Source: Paracoccaceae bacterium (lineage in GTDB: Bacteria; Pseudomonadota; Alphaproteobacteria; Rhodobacterales; Rhodobacteraceae). From it: DNA of 64,000 bases. The DNA is taken from contig JAGRDY010000014.1 in NCBI GenBank assembly GCA_020446815.1, positions 1 through 64,000 on the forward strand, in the 5' to 3' direction. Of this stretch, positions 42,845 through 51,220 are shown one piece after another. Positions within the stretch are counted from its first letter, which is position 1. Each line of letters begins with the position of its first letter. A model generated the notes under the pieces. That model made no database searches and was not told where the DNA came from. It was given only the letters and a program-made list of their open reading frames with translations. Made by a program: the position numbers and the translations under genes.

Positions 42845-43905
42845 GCCAGACCTTCCTGTCACTGCAAAACATCGAAAAGCGTTTCGGCTCGGTACGCGCC
42901 GTCGATGGGCTGAGCCTCGATATCCGGCAAAACGAATTCTTTGCCCTTCTGGGCGCGTCGGGCAGCGGAAAGACCACGCTGTTGCGGCTGCTTGCCGGTT
43001 TCGAAACCCCGACCGGGGGCAGCATCCTGCTGGGCGGCAAAGACATATCTCGGGTTCCGCCGAACCTGCGCCAGATCAACCTGATGTTCCAGTCCTATGC
43101 CTTGTTCCCGCATATGACCGTGTTTCAGAACATCGCCTATGGGCTTGAAATGGAAAGGGCCGGCAGGGCCGAGATCCGCCGGCGCGTCGGAGAAATGCTG
43201 GAGATCATCCAGCTGCCCCACCTGGCCAAGCGCAAGCCCGATCAGCTTTCCGGCGGCCAGCGCCAGCGCGTGGCGCTCGGCCGGGCGCTGGTCAAGCGGC
43301 CCCATCTGCTCTTGCTCGACGAGCCACTGGGCGCGCTCGACAAGAAGCTGCGCGGCGACATGCAGCTCGAACTCAAGCGCATTCAGCACGAATTCGGCAT
43401 CACCTTCATTGTCGTCACCCATGATCAGGAAGAAGCGCTCGTCATGGCCGACCGGGTGGCCATCCTGAAAGACGGCAAGTTGCTGCAATGCGCCAGCCCG
43501 CATGATATCTATGAACATCCCAACAGCCGGTATGCCGCGGATTTCATCGGCGTGATGAATTTCCTGCCCGGCATCCTGCAACGCGACGGCGTGCGCGCCC
43601 TCGACGGCAGCCTGATCCAGGCGGGCCGCCCCGCGGGTGCCCGCGACGGTGATAAGGTGGTGGTCGCGGTGCGGCCCGAACGCCTGCACATCGGTGCGCG
43701 GAAGGACGGCAACGGCCTGAAGGGGCGGGTGGTGGCGATGGCCTATCAGGGGCTCGACCTGCAACTGCACCTGAAATCGGATCTGTCGCCCGATCCCGTC
43801 CTGGTGCGCCTGACCGCCCATGACGCCGAGAGCAATCCGCTGAGCGAGGGCGACGAGGTGAGCCTCGGCTGGGCGGCCAGGGACACCCGCATCTTCATGG
43901 CCTGA
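42841..43905 (+). CDS. ABC transporter ATP-binding protein (PotA-like)
   Basis: The 354-residue ATPase carries Walker A GASGSGKT, the Q-loop (NLMFQSYALFPHMTVFQNIA), the signature LSGGQRQRVALGRALVK, Walker B LLLLDEPLGALD, and H-loop VVTHDQEEALVM. A C-terminal TOBE domain follows from about 240. It energises the two permeases. The hairpin CCGCC-GGCA-GGCGG at 43931-43944 lies between it and the second glycosyltransferase gene. Confidence 0.94.
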   Translation: MSQTFLSLQNIEKRFGSVRAVDGLSLDIRQNEFFALLGASGSGKTTLLRLLAGFETPTGGSILLGGKDISRVPPNLRQINLMFQSYALFPHMTVFQNIAYGLEMERAGRAEIRRRVGEMLEIIQLPHLAKRKPDQLSGGQRQRVALGRALVKRPHLLLLDEPLGALDKKLRGDMQLELKRIQHEFGITFIVVTHDQEEALVMADRVAILKDGKLLQCASPHDIYEHPNSRYAADFIGVMNFLPGILQRDGVRALDGSLIQAGRPAGARDGDKVVVAVRPERLHIGARKDGNGLKGRVVAMAYQGLDLQLHLKSDLSPDPVLVRLTAHDAESNPLSEGDEVSLGWAARDTRIFMA

Positions 43906-43965
43906 CCGGCTGCGATACAAACGAGAGCTTCCGCCGGCAGGCGGCACAATACAGGGAGTAAGACA

Positions 43966-45252
43966 ATGGCTCGGAAAACTTTCGCATTCTTCCCCGAAGC
44001 CGCCTTCGGCCCGGCGCTGAACTCGGTCGGGATCGCCCAGGCGGTCGAACGCATGGGCCACAAGGCGGTGTTCCTGTCGGACCCCGGTTTTGTCGATGTC
44101 TACAAGGGCTACGGGTTCGAAGCTCATCCGGTGAACCTCTCCGCGCCGATGCCGCCCGAACAGATGGCCAAGTTCTGGGAAGACTTCATCAACGGCCACA
44201 TCCCCAACTTCCGCAAGGCCCCGATCGACCAGATCGACAATTATGTGAAGGAATGCTGGGAGGCGATCGTCGACAGCGCCAAATGGGCGCAAAAGGATCT
44301 GCCGGCCATTCTGGCCGCGATCCGGCCCGACGTGATTTCGGTCGACAACGTGATCCTGTTCCCGGCGATCAAACAATACGGCGTTCCCTGGGTGCGGATC
44401 ATTTCCTGTTCGGAAAACGAGATCGAGGACGAAGCCATTCCGCCGCATCTGTCGGGCATGTCGGAAAACGACACCGCGGGACATGCCGCGTTTCGCGCCA
44501 GGTTCAACGCGGTGATCAAGCCCATCCATGACGATTTCAACGCGTTTCTGACCGAAAACAACGAAGATCCCTATCCGCTGGGGCAGTTCTTCGAAGCGTC
44601 GCCCTTCCTGAACCTGCTGCTTTACCCCGAACAGGTGAAATACCGGCGCGCCAGACCGCTGGATCCCGCGCGCTACCAGTATCTGGAAGGCTGCGTGCGT
44701 CAGGACGACGCCTACACGGTGCCGGCCTTCGCAAAGAACAACGACGGCCCGCTGCTTTACATTTCGTTCGGCTCGCTGGGCGCGGGCGACACCGAACTGC
44801 TCAAACGCCTGATCGGGCTGATCGGCAAGTCGCGCTACCGCGCGCTGGTCAATGTGGGCGACTACAAGGATGCCTACACCGACATCCCCGGCAACGTGAT
44901 CATCGACAGCTGGTTTCCACAACCGTCGGTCATCCCGCAGGTCGATGCGGTGATCCACCACGGGGGCAACAACTCGTTCACCGAATGCCTCTTTTTCGGC
45001 AAGCCCGCGATCATCATGTCCTATGTCTGGGACGGCCACGACAACGCCATGCGCGTTCAGGAAACCGGCCACGGATTCCGGTCCGAGCGCTACGACTGGA
45101 CCGATGAAGAGCTGATCGGGAAGATCGAGGCCTGTCTGAATGACGAGACCATCGCGGCAAGGCTCAAGGAAACCTCGGCCCACATGCAATCGCAGAACGG
45201 GCAGGAAAAAGCGGCAAAGCTGCTGGTCCGGGTCGCGGAGCAGGGGGCATGA
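43966..45252 (+). CDS. Family-1 (UGT/MGT-like) glycosyltransferase, copy 2
   Basis: The 428-residue GT-B protein begins TFAFFPEAAFGPALNSVGIA and has the donor-binding motif VIHHGGNNSFTECLFFGKPA near residue 325. It is a paralogue of the minus-strand copy at 37605, and both lack secretion signals. Blocks YLEGCVRQDD and SWFPQPSVIPQVD are shared in modified form. A good ribosome site (GGGAGTAAGAC) precedes the ATG. It sits directly after the importer genes and overlaps the first cupin start by 4 bp. Glycosylation of an imported amine, or deglycosylation in reverse, is possible; the acceptor is unknown. Confidence 0.85.
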   Translation: MARKTFAFFPEAAFGPALNSVGIAQAVERMGHKAVFLSDPGFVDVYKGYGFEAHPVNLSAPMPPEQMAKFWEDFINGHIPNFRKAPIDQIDNYVKECWEAIVDSAKWAQKDLPAILAAIRPDVISVDNVILFPAIKQYGVPWVRIISCSENEIEDEAIPPHLSGMSENDTAGHAAFRARFNAVIKPIHDDFNAFLTENNEDPYPLGQFFEASPFLNLLLYPEQVKYRRARPLDPARYQYLEGCVRQDDAYTVPAFAKNNDGPLLYISFGSLGAGDTELLKRLIGLIGKSRYRALVNVGDYKDAYTDIPGNVIIDSWFPQPSVIPQVDAVIHHGGNNSFTECLFFGKPAIIMSYVWDGHDNAMRVQETGHGFRSERYDWTDEELIGKIEACLNDETIAARLKETSAHMQSQNGQEKAAKLLVRVAEQGA

Positions 45253-45611
45253 CCAACCTTGCGTCATCCGCGCCTCACATTCACAAGGCCAGCACCTATG
45301 ACGATCTGGTGGACTGGGGCCTGCAGCCCGACATGATCAGCGGGCAGTCCCATTCCATGGGGCGGCTTCTGCACAAGGGGCCGGGCAACAGCCCCGAAAC
45401 CGGCATCTGGGTCTGCACCCCCGGCACATGGCGCATCTCGGTCCCGCGCGACGAATTCTGCCATTTCGTCGCAGGCCGCGTCATCTATCGCCGCGACGGC
45501 TCGGACGAGGTGATCGAGGCGGCGGCAGGCACCTGTGTGTTGTTCCCCGCCGGCTGGCAGGGCACGGCAGAGATCACCGAAACCCTGCGCAACATCTACA
45601 TGCTTGTCTGA
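45249..45611 (+). CDS. Small cupin protein, copy 1
   Basis: The 120-residue protein is a single-domain cupin of the cupin_3/DUF861 type related to (S)-ureidoglycine aminohydrolase domains. The core runs GIWVCTPGTWRISVPRDEFC then HFVAGRVIYRRDG, and ends at VLFPAGWQGTAEI. It closely matches the second cupin 14 bp downstream, which shares LLHKGP/VLHKGP, CTPG-W and RDEFCHF. It starts at an ATGA overlap with the glycosyltransferase stop. Function unknown; possible metal-binding enzyme or sensor of the pathway intermediate. Confidence 0.82.
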   Translation: MTNLASSAPHIHKASTYDDLVDWGLQPDMISGQSHSMGRLLHKGPGNSPETGIWVCTPGTWRISVPRDEFCHFVAGRVIYRRDGSDEVIEAAAGTCVLFPAGWQGTAEITETLRNIYMLV

Positions 45612-45624
45612 AAAGGAGCGCGCC

Positions 45625-45969
45625 ATGAAAGCCGCCTGTTTCCGCAACCCGCTCGCGATCACCGATACGGTGGACTGGGGTGTGATCCCGACCATGATCG
45701 AGGGCGAAAGCCGCACCTCGGGCAAGGTTCTGCACAAGGGCCCCGATGGCCAAAGCGAATGCGGGCTGTGGATCTGCACCCCCGGAAAGTGGGAATGCCA
45801 CGTCACCCGTGACGAATTCTGCCACTTTCTGGAAGGCCGCTGCACCTATGTGCACCAGAGCGGTGAGGTGATCGAGATCACCCCCGACACCGCCGCCTTT
45901 TTCCCGCAGGACTGGAAAGGCACCTGCACGGTCCATGAAACGGTCAAGAAAGTCTACATGATCCGATGA
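45625..45969 (+). CDS. Small cupin protein, copy 2
   Basis: The 114-residue protein repeats the pattern of its upstream neighbour: DWGVIPTMIEGESRTSGKVL, CTPGKWECHVTRDEFC, HFLEGRCTYVHQSG and FFPQDWKGTCTVHE. The ATG at 45625 follows AAAAGGAGCGCGCC, so a longer frame from 45535 is rejected. The two copies may form a heteromer, or one may have lost activity. It overlaps the kinase gene start by 4 bp. Confidence 0.82.
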   Translation: MKAACFRNPLAITDTVDWGVIPTMIEGESRTSGKVLHKGPDGQSECGLWICTPGKWECHVTRDEFCHFLEGRCTYVHQSGEVIEITPDTAAFFPQDWKGTCTVHETVKKVYMIR

Positions 45970-47033
45970 CCGACACGTCGCCGACAGTCGCGGGCGGCTA
46001 CCGCCTGTCTGATGCCGCCACCCGGTTTCTGGATGAAAACGGGTTGACGGGGGCTGTTCTGAATGCGCTCGTGGCCGATGCTTCGCCGCGCCGGTATTTT
46101 CGCGTCGCGGGCCGGGGTGTGCTGTTGATGGATGATCGGCAGGATCCGGCGGGCTTTGCCGCCTATCTGCGGATTTCCCGTCACCTGACCGGCCTGGGCC
46201 TGTCGGCGCCGCGGGTGCTGGCGGTCATGCCCGGCGAATGCCTGGCCCTGATCGAGGATTTCGGCGACGACACCTATGCCCGCTGTCTGGCGCGCGGCGC
46301 CGATGAAGGCGCGCTCTACAAGCTCGCTGTCGATGCGCTCTTGAAGTTGCATCGCGACCCGGGCGGGGGGCGCATCGCCCGTCCGGCCTATGACATGGAT
46401 GTGCATCTCGACGAACTGTCGATCTTTTCGCGCTGGTTCGCGCCCGCCGTGTCGCCGGGGCTGGATGTCAATGGTTTCGACGTCCGCTTCCGCGCCCTGT
46501 GGCGCGCGGCGCTGGCCCCGGTGGCCGGGCGCCACGATACGCTGGTTCTGCGGGATTTCCACATCGACAACCTGATGCTGCTCGGGGATCGCCAGGCCGA
46601 GGCGCGCTGCGGGCTGCTGGATTTCCAGGATGCCATCCTGGGCCCCTGCGAATACGATCTGGCGTCGCTGTTGCAGGATGCGCGCCGTGATCTGGCCGAA
46701 GGTCTCGAAGCGCGGCTTCTGCGCTATTATTGCGACAACGCGCCGGCCGCGCAGGGGGGCGCCAGGGCAATCCGCGAACGCTATCACCTGCTGGCCGCGC
46801 AACGTCACGCGCGCATCCTCGGCGTCTTTGTGCGGCTGTGCCGGCGCGACGCCAAGCCGCGCTATCTGGCCTATCTTCCGCGTGTGCTGCGCCAGTTCCG
46901 CACCGCACTTGCCGATGCCGGGCTGGGCGATGTCGCGGCCTTCCTCGATCAGGCGCTGCCCGGCTGGGTCGCGACCGCCGGCGCGCTCCATGAAACCCTT
47001 CGCCCCACCACCACTGGAACTTCCGATGACTGA
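45966..47033 (+). CDS. AmgK-like phosphotransferase (aminoglycoside phosphotransferase family)
   Basis: The 355-residue kinase has the APH-type catalytic loop LVLRDFHIDNLMLL (HxDxxN) near residue 198 and the metal motif GLLDFQDAILGPCEYDLASL. These closely resemble AmgK, the anomeric N-acetylmuramate/GlcNAc 1-kinase. In AmgK operons the gene is near murU or tsaE; here it is between cupins and an aldehyde dehydrogenase, so a different hydroxylated substrate is likely. It starts with an ATGA overlap and its end overlaps the next gene by 8 bp. Confidence 0.82.
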   Translation: MTDTSPTVAGGYRLSDAATRFLDENGLTGAVLNALVADASPRRYFRVAGRGVLLMDDRQDPAGFAAYLRISRHLTGLGLSAPRVLAVMPGECLALIEDFGDDTYARCLARGADEGALYKLAVDALLKLHRDPGGGRIARPAYDMDVHLDELSIFSRWFAPAVSPGLDVNGFDVRFRALWRAALAPVAGRHDTLVLRDFHIDNLMLLGDRQAEARCGLLDFQDAILGPCEYDLASLLQDARRDLAEGLEARLLRYYCDNAPAAQGGARAIRERYHLLAAQRHARILGVFVRLCRRDAKPRYLAYLPRVLRQFRTALADAGLGDVAAFLDQALPGWVATAGALHETLRPTTTGTSDD

Positions 47034-48531
47034 GACACCTTCCTGTTCGTTCTATCTGGCGCCGGAATTTCTTCCGGCAAACGGGCCGCGCCACGAGGTC
47101 ATCGACCCGGCGACGCTTGAAACGGTCGGCCATTATCGCGAACCGACCGCCGATCAGGTCGACGAGATGCTCGATCGCGTCAATGAAGCCCAGAAAAGAT
47201 GGGCCGCGACGGATTGCAAGACCCGCGCGGGCCTGCTGCATCGTGTCGCCGACGCGATGGAAAGGGCCGACATGACCGAAATCGCCATCATGATGTCGCG
47301 CGAGGTGGGCAAGCCTTACCCCGAAGCCATCGGCGAAATCGCCAACATCCCGCCGGTGTTTCGCTACTTTGCCGAAATGGCCCGCGATGATGCGGGCCGG
47401 ATCGCCGGGCCGATGCAGCCCGGTTCGTTCCAGTATCAGACCTATGCGCCGCATGGTGTGTCGGTGCATATCGTGCCCTATAACTTTCCGCTCATCCTCG
47501 GGTGCTGGACCATCGCCGCGTCGCTGGCGGCGGGCAACGGCGCCGTGTTGAAGGCGTCGCCCGTCGGGACGATCTGCACGCTGATGTTCATGCGCTTCTT
47601 TGACGCGCTGCCGGCGGGTCTGATCGCCTGTGTGGGCGGCGGCGCCGAATTGGGCGCGCGGCTGGTCGACAGCCCCAGAACCCATGCCATCGCCTTTACC
47701 GGCTCGGCCGAAGTGGGCCGCCGCATCGCCATGCAAAGCGCGGCCCGGATGAAGCCCTGCGTGATCGAAGGCGGCGGCAGCGACCCTCTGGTGGTGTCCC
47801 GACATGCCGATGTCAATGTGGCCGCCGCGGCCGCCGTGACCGCCGCTTTCCTGCAATCGGGCCAGGTCTGCACCTCGACCGAACGGATCTATGTCGAGGA
47901 TGCGGTCCATGACGCATTCGTCGCGGCGCTGATCGCGCGCACCCGCCGGCTGCGCCTCGGCAACGGGCTGGGGATTGCCGAAATCGGCCCCCTGGTGTCC
48001 GAAGCCGCCCGTGACCGGGTTCTGGGCTGGATCGACAAGGCCCGCGCCGCCGGGGCCACCATCGCCCTTGGCGGCGGGGTGCCCGCCGGTCAGCCGCAAG
48101 GCTGGTTCGTGGAGCCCACCGTCGTTACCGATGTGACCCAGGACATGGGGCTGTTCGAACACGAGATTTTCGGCCCGGTCGTCGCTGTCCTGCGCGTCGG
48201 TTCGTTCGACGAAGGCCTTGCACTTGCCAATCAATCCGCCTTCGGGCTCGGCGCGGCGGTCTTTACCCGCGACCTCGGCGAGGCGCACCGCGCGGTCGAT
48301 ACGCTCGAGGCGGGGATGATCTGGGTCAACAACCCGCTGGTCGACAACGATGCCCTGCCATTTGGCGGGGTTAAGAAATCCGGGCTCGGTCGCGCGCTTG
48401 GCCGCGCCGGTCTCGATGCCTTCCGAAAACCCAAGATGGTGATCCTCGACCCCGTCGCGAAAGAGGCCGACTGGTGGTATCCCTACCCGGACGACTGGTT
48501 TCTCGATGCCGGCGGGCGCAAGCACGTCTGA
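47026..48531 (+). CDS. NAD(P)-dependent aldehyde dehydrogenase
   Basis: The 501-residue enzyme has the ALDH core: APHGVSVHIVPYNFPLILG, IAFTGSAEVGRRIA (Rossmann), the catalytic Glu in VIEGGGSDP, the nucleophile in LQSGQVCTSTERIYV, and EIFGPVVAVLRVG. ATG 47026 lies at the end of the kinase gene (8-bp overlap) and starts MTETPSCSFYLAPEFLPANG. It would oxidise the aldehyde released from the amine by the FAD oxidase downstream. The ELGGKSP-type motif reads EGGGSDP, an atypical variant. Confidence 0.9.
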   Translation: MTETPSCSFYLAPEFLPANGPRHEVIDPATLETVGHYREPTADQVDEMLDRVNEAQKRWAATDCKTRAGLLHRVADAMERADMTEIAIMMSREVGKPYPEAIGEIANIPPVFRYFAEMARDDAGRIAGPMQPGSFQYQTYAPHGVSVHIVPYNFPLILGCWTIAASLAAGNGAVLKASPVGTICTLMFMRFFDALPAGLIACVGGGAELGARLVDSPRTHAIAFTGSAEVGRRIAMQSAARMKPCVIEGGGSDPLVVSRHADVNVAAAAAVTAAFLQSGQVCTSTERIYVEDAVHDAFVAALIARTRRLRLGNGLGIAEIGPLVSEAARDRVLGWIDKARAAGATIALGGGVPAGQPQGWFVEPTVVTDVTQDMGLFEHEIFGPVVAVLRVGSFDEGLALANQSAFGLGAAVFTRDLGEAHRAVDTLEAGMIWVNNPLVDNDALPFGGVKKSGLGRALGRAGLDAFRKPKMVILDPVAKEADWWYPYPDDWFLDAGGRKHV

Positions 48532-48555
48532 TCGGTTCGTGCCGGGGATGATCTC

Positions 48556-48699
48556 ATGAAAACAGAACCTTATGGTGAGAGTGCCTGTCGCGCGGCGGTG
48601 CCGGGCATTGATCCGCAAGGCGGGCGTGCAGCACCGGACCGGGCGCCGAAGCCGCGCAAGGCCCGAAAGCCCCGCAAGGCCCGGGGCGCCCGGCGATGA
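48556..48699 (+). CDS. Possible 47-residue basic peptide with PRKAR repeats
   Basis: An ATG at 48556 opens a 48-codon frame ending in a TGA that overlaps the start of the FAD oxidase gene (ATGA at 48696). The product has a near-tandem basic tail PKPRKARKPRKARGARR. GGGGATGATCTC precedes the ATG, a moderate ribosome site. It may be a real coupling peptide or a leader; the repeat-rich DNA could also be a chance frame. Confidence 0.35.
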   Translation: MKTEPYGESACRAAVPGIDPQGGRAAPDRAPKPRKARKPRKARGARR

Positions 48700-50087
48700 C
48701 GCGGCTTTCGCATCGCTTCGCAACGACCAGATTCGCGCCCTTCTGGCCCGAAACCGTCGCCCGACGGCCCGAATTGCCACCCCTGTCGGGCAGCCTTCGC
48801 TGTGATCTGGCGATCATCGGCGCCGGTTTCACGGGGCTCTGGTCGGCGCTGAAGGCCCGCGAACGCCACCCCGGCGCCCGTATCGTCGTGCTGGACGCGC
48901 GCCGGCTGGCCGATGCCGCCAGCGGGCGCAGCGGCGGCTTTGCCGCGCCGTCGATCTCGCACGGGGTGACGAATGCGGCCGGCCGCTGGCCGGACGAGGC
49001 GCAAGATCTGGTCCGCCTGGGGCGCGAAAACCTCGATGAAATGGAGGCCGACATCCGCGCCTACGGTATCGACGCCGAATTCGAGCGTACCGGCAAGCTT
49101 AACGTGGCGCAGACCCGCTGGCAGATCGAGGGCCTGCACGCGATGCAGGCGAGCTATGCGCGTTTCGGGGTCGAAACCGCCATCCTGAAGCGCCCCGAAC
49201 TTGCCGCCCGCCTCGATTCCGCACGCTATCCGGTCGGGCTTTTCGAGGAAAACTATGCCTTTGTGAACCCGGCCAGGCTGGTCCACGGTCTGGCACGGGC
49301 CTGTCTGGCGCAAGGCATCGCCATTCATGAAAACAGCAAGGTGACCGCAATTCGCAACGACGGCCCCGACCTGCGGCTTGTCCTTAACGAAGGCGCGCTT
49401 CATGCGCGCCGGGCGATCCTGGCCACCAATGCCGATCTGCCGCTGCTGGCCCGCCTGCGCCGCGCCATCGTTCCGATCTATGACTATTCCATCATGACCG
49501 AGCCGCTGTCAGAGGCGCAGCTGGCCGCGATCGGCTGGCGCGGCCGCCACGGTGTGGCCGATTGCGGCAACCAGTTCCACTATTCGCGCAAGACCGCCGA
49601 CAACCGCATTCTGTGGGGCGGCTATGATGCGATCTATCACTTCGGCGCAAGACGCGATGCGGAACTTCTGCACCGCAACGAAACCTACGCCAAGCTTGAA
49701 GAAACCTTCACGGCAACCTTTCCAAGCCTGTCGGAGGTGCGGTTCAGCCACGCCTGGGGCGGCGTTATCGACACTTCGGCGCGGCTGACCTTTTTTAGCG
49801 GCACCGCGTTCGGCGGGCGGCTGGCCTATGCGCTCGGCTTCACCGGGCAAGGCGTCACGGCCACCAGATTCGCCGCGCTTTCGATGCTCGATCTGCTGGA
49901 CGGGGTGCAAACCGAACGCACCGGCCTGCGGATGATCCGCAGCCGGCCCGTGCCGTTTCCCCCCGAACCCCTGCGCAGCCTCGCGATCGGCTGGGCGCAG
50001 GCCGATCTGGCGCGCGAGGACCGCACCGGCCATCGCTCGCTGATGCTGCGCCTGATGGACAGGCTGGGTATCGGGTTCGGCTCGTAA
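48696..50087 (+). CDS. FAD-dependent amine oxidase/dehydrogenase (DAO family)
   Basis: The 463-residue flavoprotein has the dinucleotide motif LAIIGAGFTGLWSALKARER near residue 35 and the second block ASGRSGGFAAPSISHG. HAWGGVIDTSARLTFFSG and GFTGQGVTATRFA near the end are typical of PuuB-like gamma-glutamylputrescine oxidases and related amine oxidases. It would oxidise a C-N bond to give an aldehyde for the ALDH upstream. Start ATG overlaps the stop of the small frame at 48556. It is the last gene of the plus operon. Confidence 0.88.
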   Translation: MTRLSHRFATTRFAPFWPETVARRPELPPLSGSLRCDLAIIGAGFTGLWSALKARERHPGARIVVLDARRLADAASGRSGGFAAPSISHGVTNAAGRWPDEAQDLVRLGRENLDEMEADIRAYGIDAEFERTGKLNVAQTRWQIEGLHAMQASYARFGVETAILKRPELAARLDSARYPVGLFEENYAFVNPARLVHGLARACLAQGIAIHENSKVTAIRNDGPDLRLVLNEGALHARRAILATNADLPLLARLRRAIVPIYDYSIMTEPLSEAQLAAIGWRGRHGVADCGNQFHYSRKTADNRILWGGYDAIYHFGARRDAELLHRNETYAKLEETFTATFPSLSEVRFSHAWGGVIDTSARLTFFSGTAFGGRLAYALGFTGQGVTATRFAALSMLDLLDGVQTERTGLRMIRSRPVPFPPEPLRSLAIGWAQADLAREDRTGHRSLMLRLMDRLGIGFGS

Positions 50088-50191
50088 ACGGTTGGGCGCG
50101 TGCCGCGACAACAGCGTTTCGCAACACCCGCCCCGATATGCCCCGCGGCGCGGCCCCCACACGCCTGCGCGGAGGGGCATGGCCGGGCATG

Positions 50192-50809
50192 TCAGCCCGC
50201 CGAAGCGTGCAGTTGCGGGCGGTAGCCTGCCGCCAGCACCGCCACCAGCGGGGCAGGGGTCAGGACCGTGACCCCGCCTGCCTCCGGCCGCGGCCTCGGG
50301 GGCAGATAGCCCGACATGGAAAACGGCAGAAGGCCGGAGCCCAGGACAAGGGCCGGGCGGGTGCCGTGACGAATGAAACACCCGTCCGGCAGACCCGCGA
50401 TATCGGCAAGGTGGGTCGCCTGGCGGCGCGTCTTCGCGGTGACGCGATGGCGGTGCAGCACCGCGTCGATTTCCGGCGCGCGGGCGGCCAGGCCAAGCCC
50501 CGCCGCGCCCCAGGCGTCGCGAAACCGGTGGTAATCGGCGCGGCGGCATTCGGCGCAGGGCCGGTGGCCCGCGGCCAGCGCGACCGCCTCGTCAAGAAAG
50601 AACAGCTGCGTGTAATGCCCCGGCGCCGCCAGCGCCAGCCGCCGCCCCCTGAATGACAGCGCACAGCATATCCACGCCTTGTGCCGCCATAGCGCCCGGC
50701 CCAACCTGCCGTCGCGGTCGTGCAGAATGCCCCGGTTGCCCATGAAAAGCCCGCGCGCCGGGTCGGCGACGATCCGTCCATCGGGGGTGACGCGGTTCTG
50801 TCTGGGCAT
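50192..50809 (-). CDS. Unrecognised protein with CxxC knuckle, 205 aa
   Basis: The 205-residue soluble protein begins MPRQNRVTPDGRIVADPARG. It contains HRPCAECRRADYHRFRDAWG near residue 80, a single CxxC that could be half a treble-clef finger, and a segment rich in Arg and His. The C-terminal part is Pro-rich (YLPPRPRPEAGG). Its ATG overlaps the stop of the dehydrogenase remnant at 50809 (TGATG). I recall similar uncharacterised proteins in alphaproteobacteria but cannot assign a function. Confidence 0.65.
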   Translation of the reverse strand: MPRQNRVTPDGRIVADPARGLFMGNRGILHDRDGRLGRALWRHKAWICCALSFRGRRLALAAPGHYTQLFFLDEAVALAAGHRPCAECRRADYHRFRDAWGAAGLGLAARAPEIDAVLHRHRVTAKTRRQATHLADIAGLPDGCFIRHGTRPALVLGSGLLPFSMSGYLPPRPRPEAGGVTVLTPAPLVAVLAAGYRPQLHASAG

Positions 50810-50928
50810 CAGCGTATCCCAGGCGCGCCGTCAGCCCGGATCACCTCGCCGTTGAGATATCCGCGCCCCGGCGTGCGTTCGCCGGGGGCGATCCCGGCGC
50901 AGCCGGCCAGACCGTCAATCCCGCCCAT
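50809..50928 (-). pseudogene. Internally deleted short-chain dehydrogenase remnant
   Basis: The 39-residue frame starts MGGIDGLAGCAGIAPGERTP and passes directly to GYLNGEVIRADGAPGIR. The first part resembles the mid-domain NAG loop of SDR enzymes (xDGLVNCAGIAPGERT), and the second resembles the common C-terminus (GYLNGExIRxDGAxRM). The intervening catalytic region (Ser-Tyr-Lys) is missing. A ribosome site (AAAGGAGCGGCG) and the stop/start overlap with the next gene remain, so the remnant may still be translated and drive coupling. Confidence 0.6.
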
Positions 50929-51220
50929 CGCCGCTCCTTTCGACATGCCCGCGGCCTTGCCCCGCCATCGTCCCCGCGCCCGCTACCTCATCCGCACCGG
51001 CGCCAGGGGCGCGGGCCGACCGCCGGGCAAACGATACTCCGGCCGGCAGCATATTGGCCAGAGTGTTGCACAAACTCCGCGCCTGGGCCGCGCAATCCCC
51101 CGTCTGCCCCGGAAATTGCGCCGCAAAGGGCGTTTTTTCTCCTATTTCCGCAATATCCGGTACATTTGCACAAGGAAACAAGCGGCTTCAGTCAGGCAGG
51201 CAGAAAGCAAGGAGTTTGCA

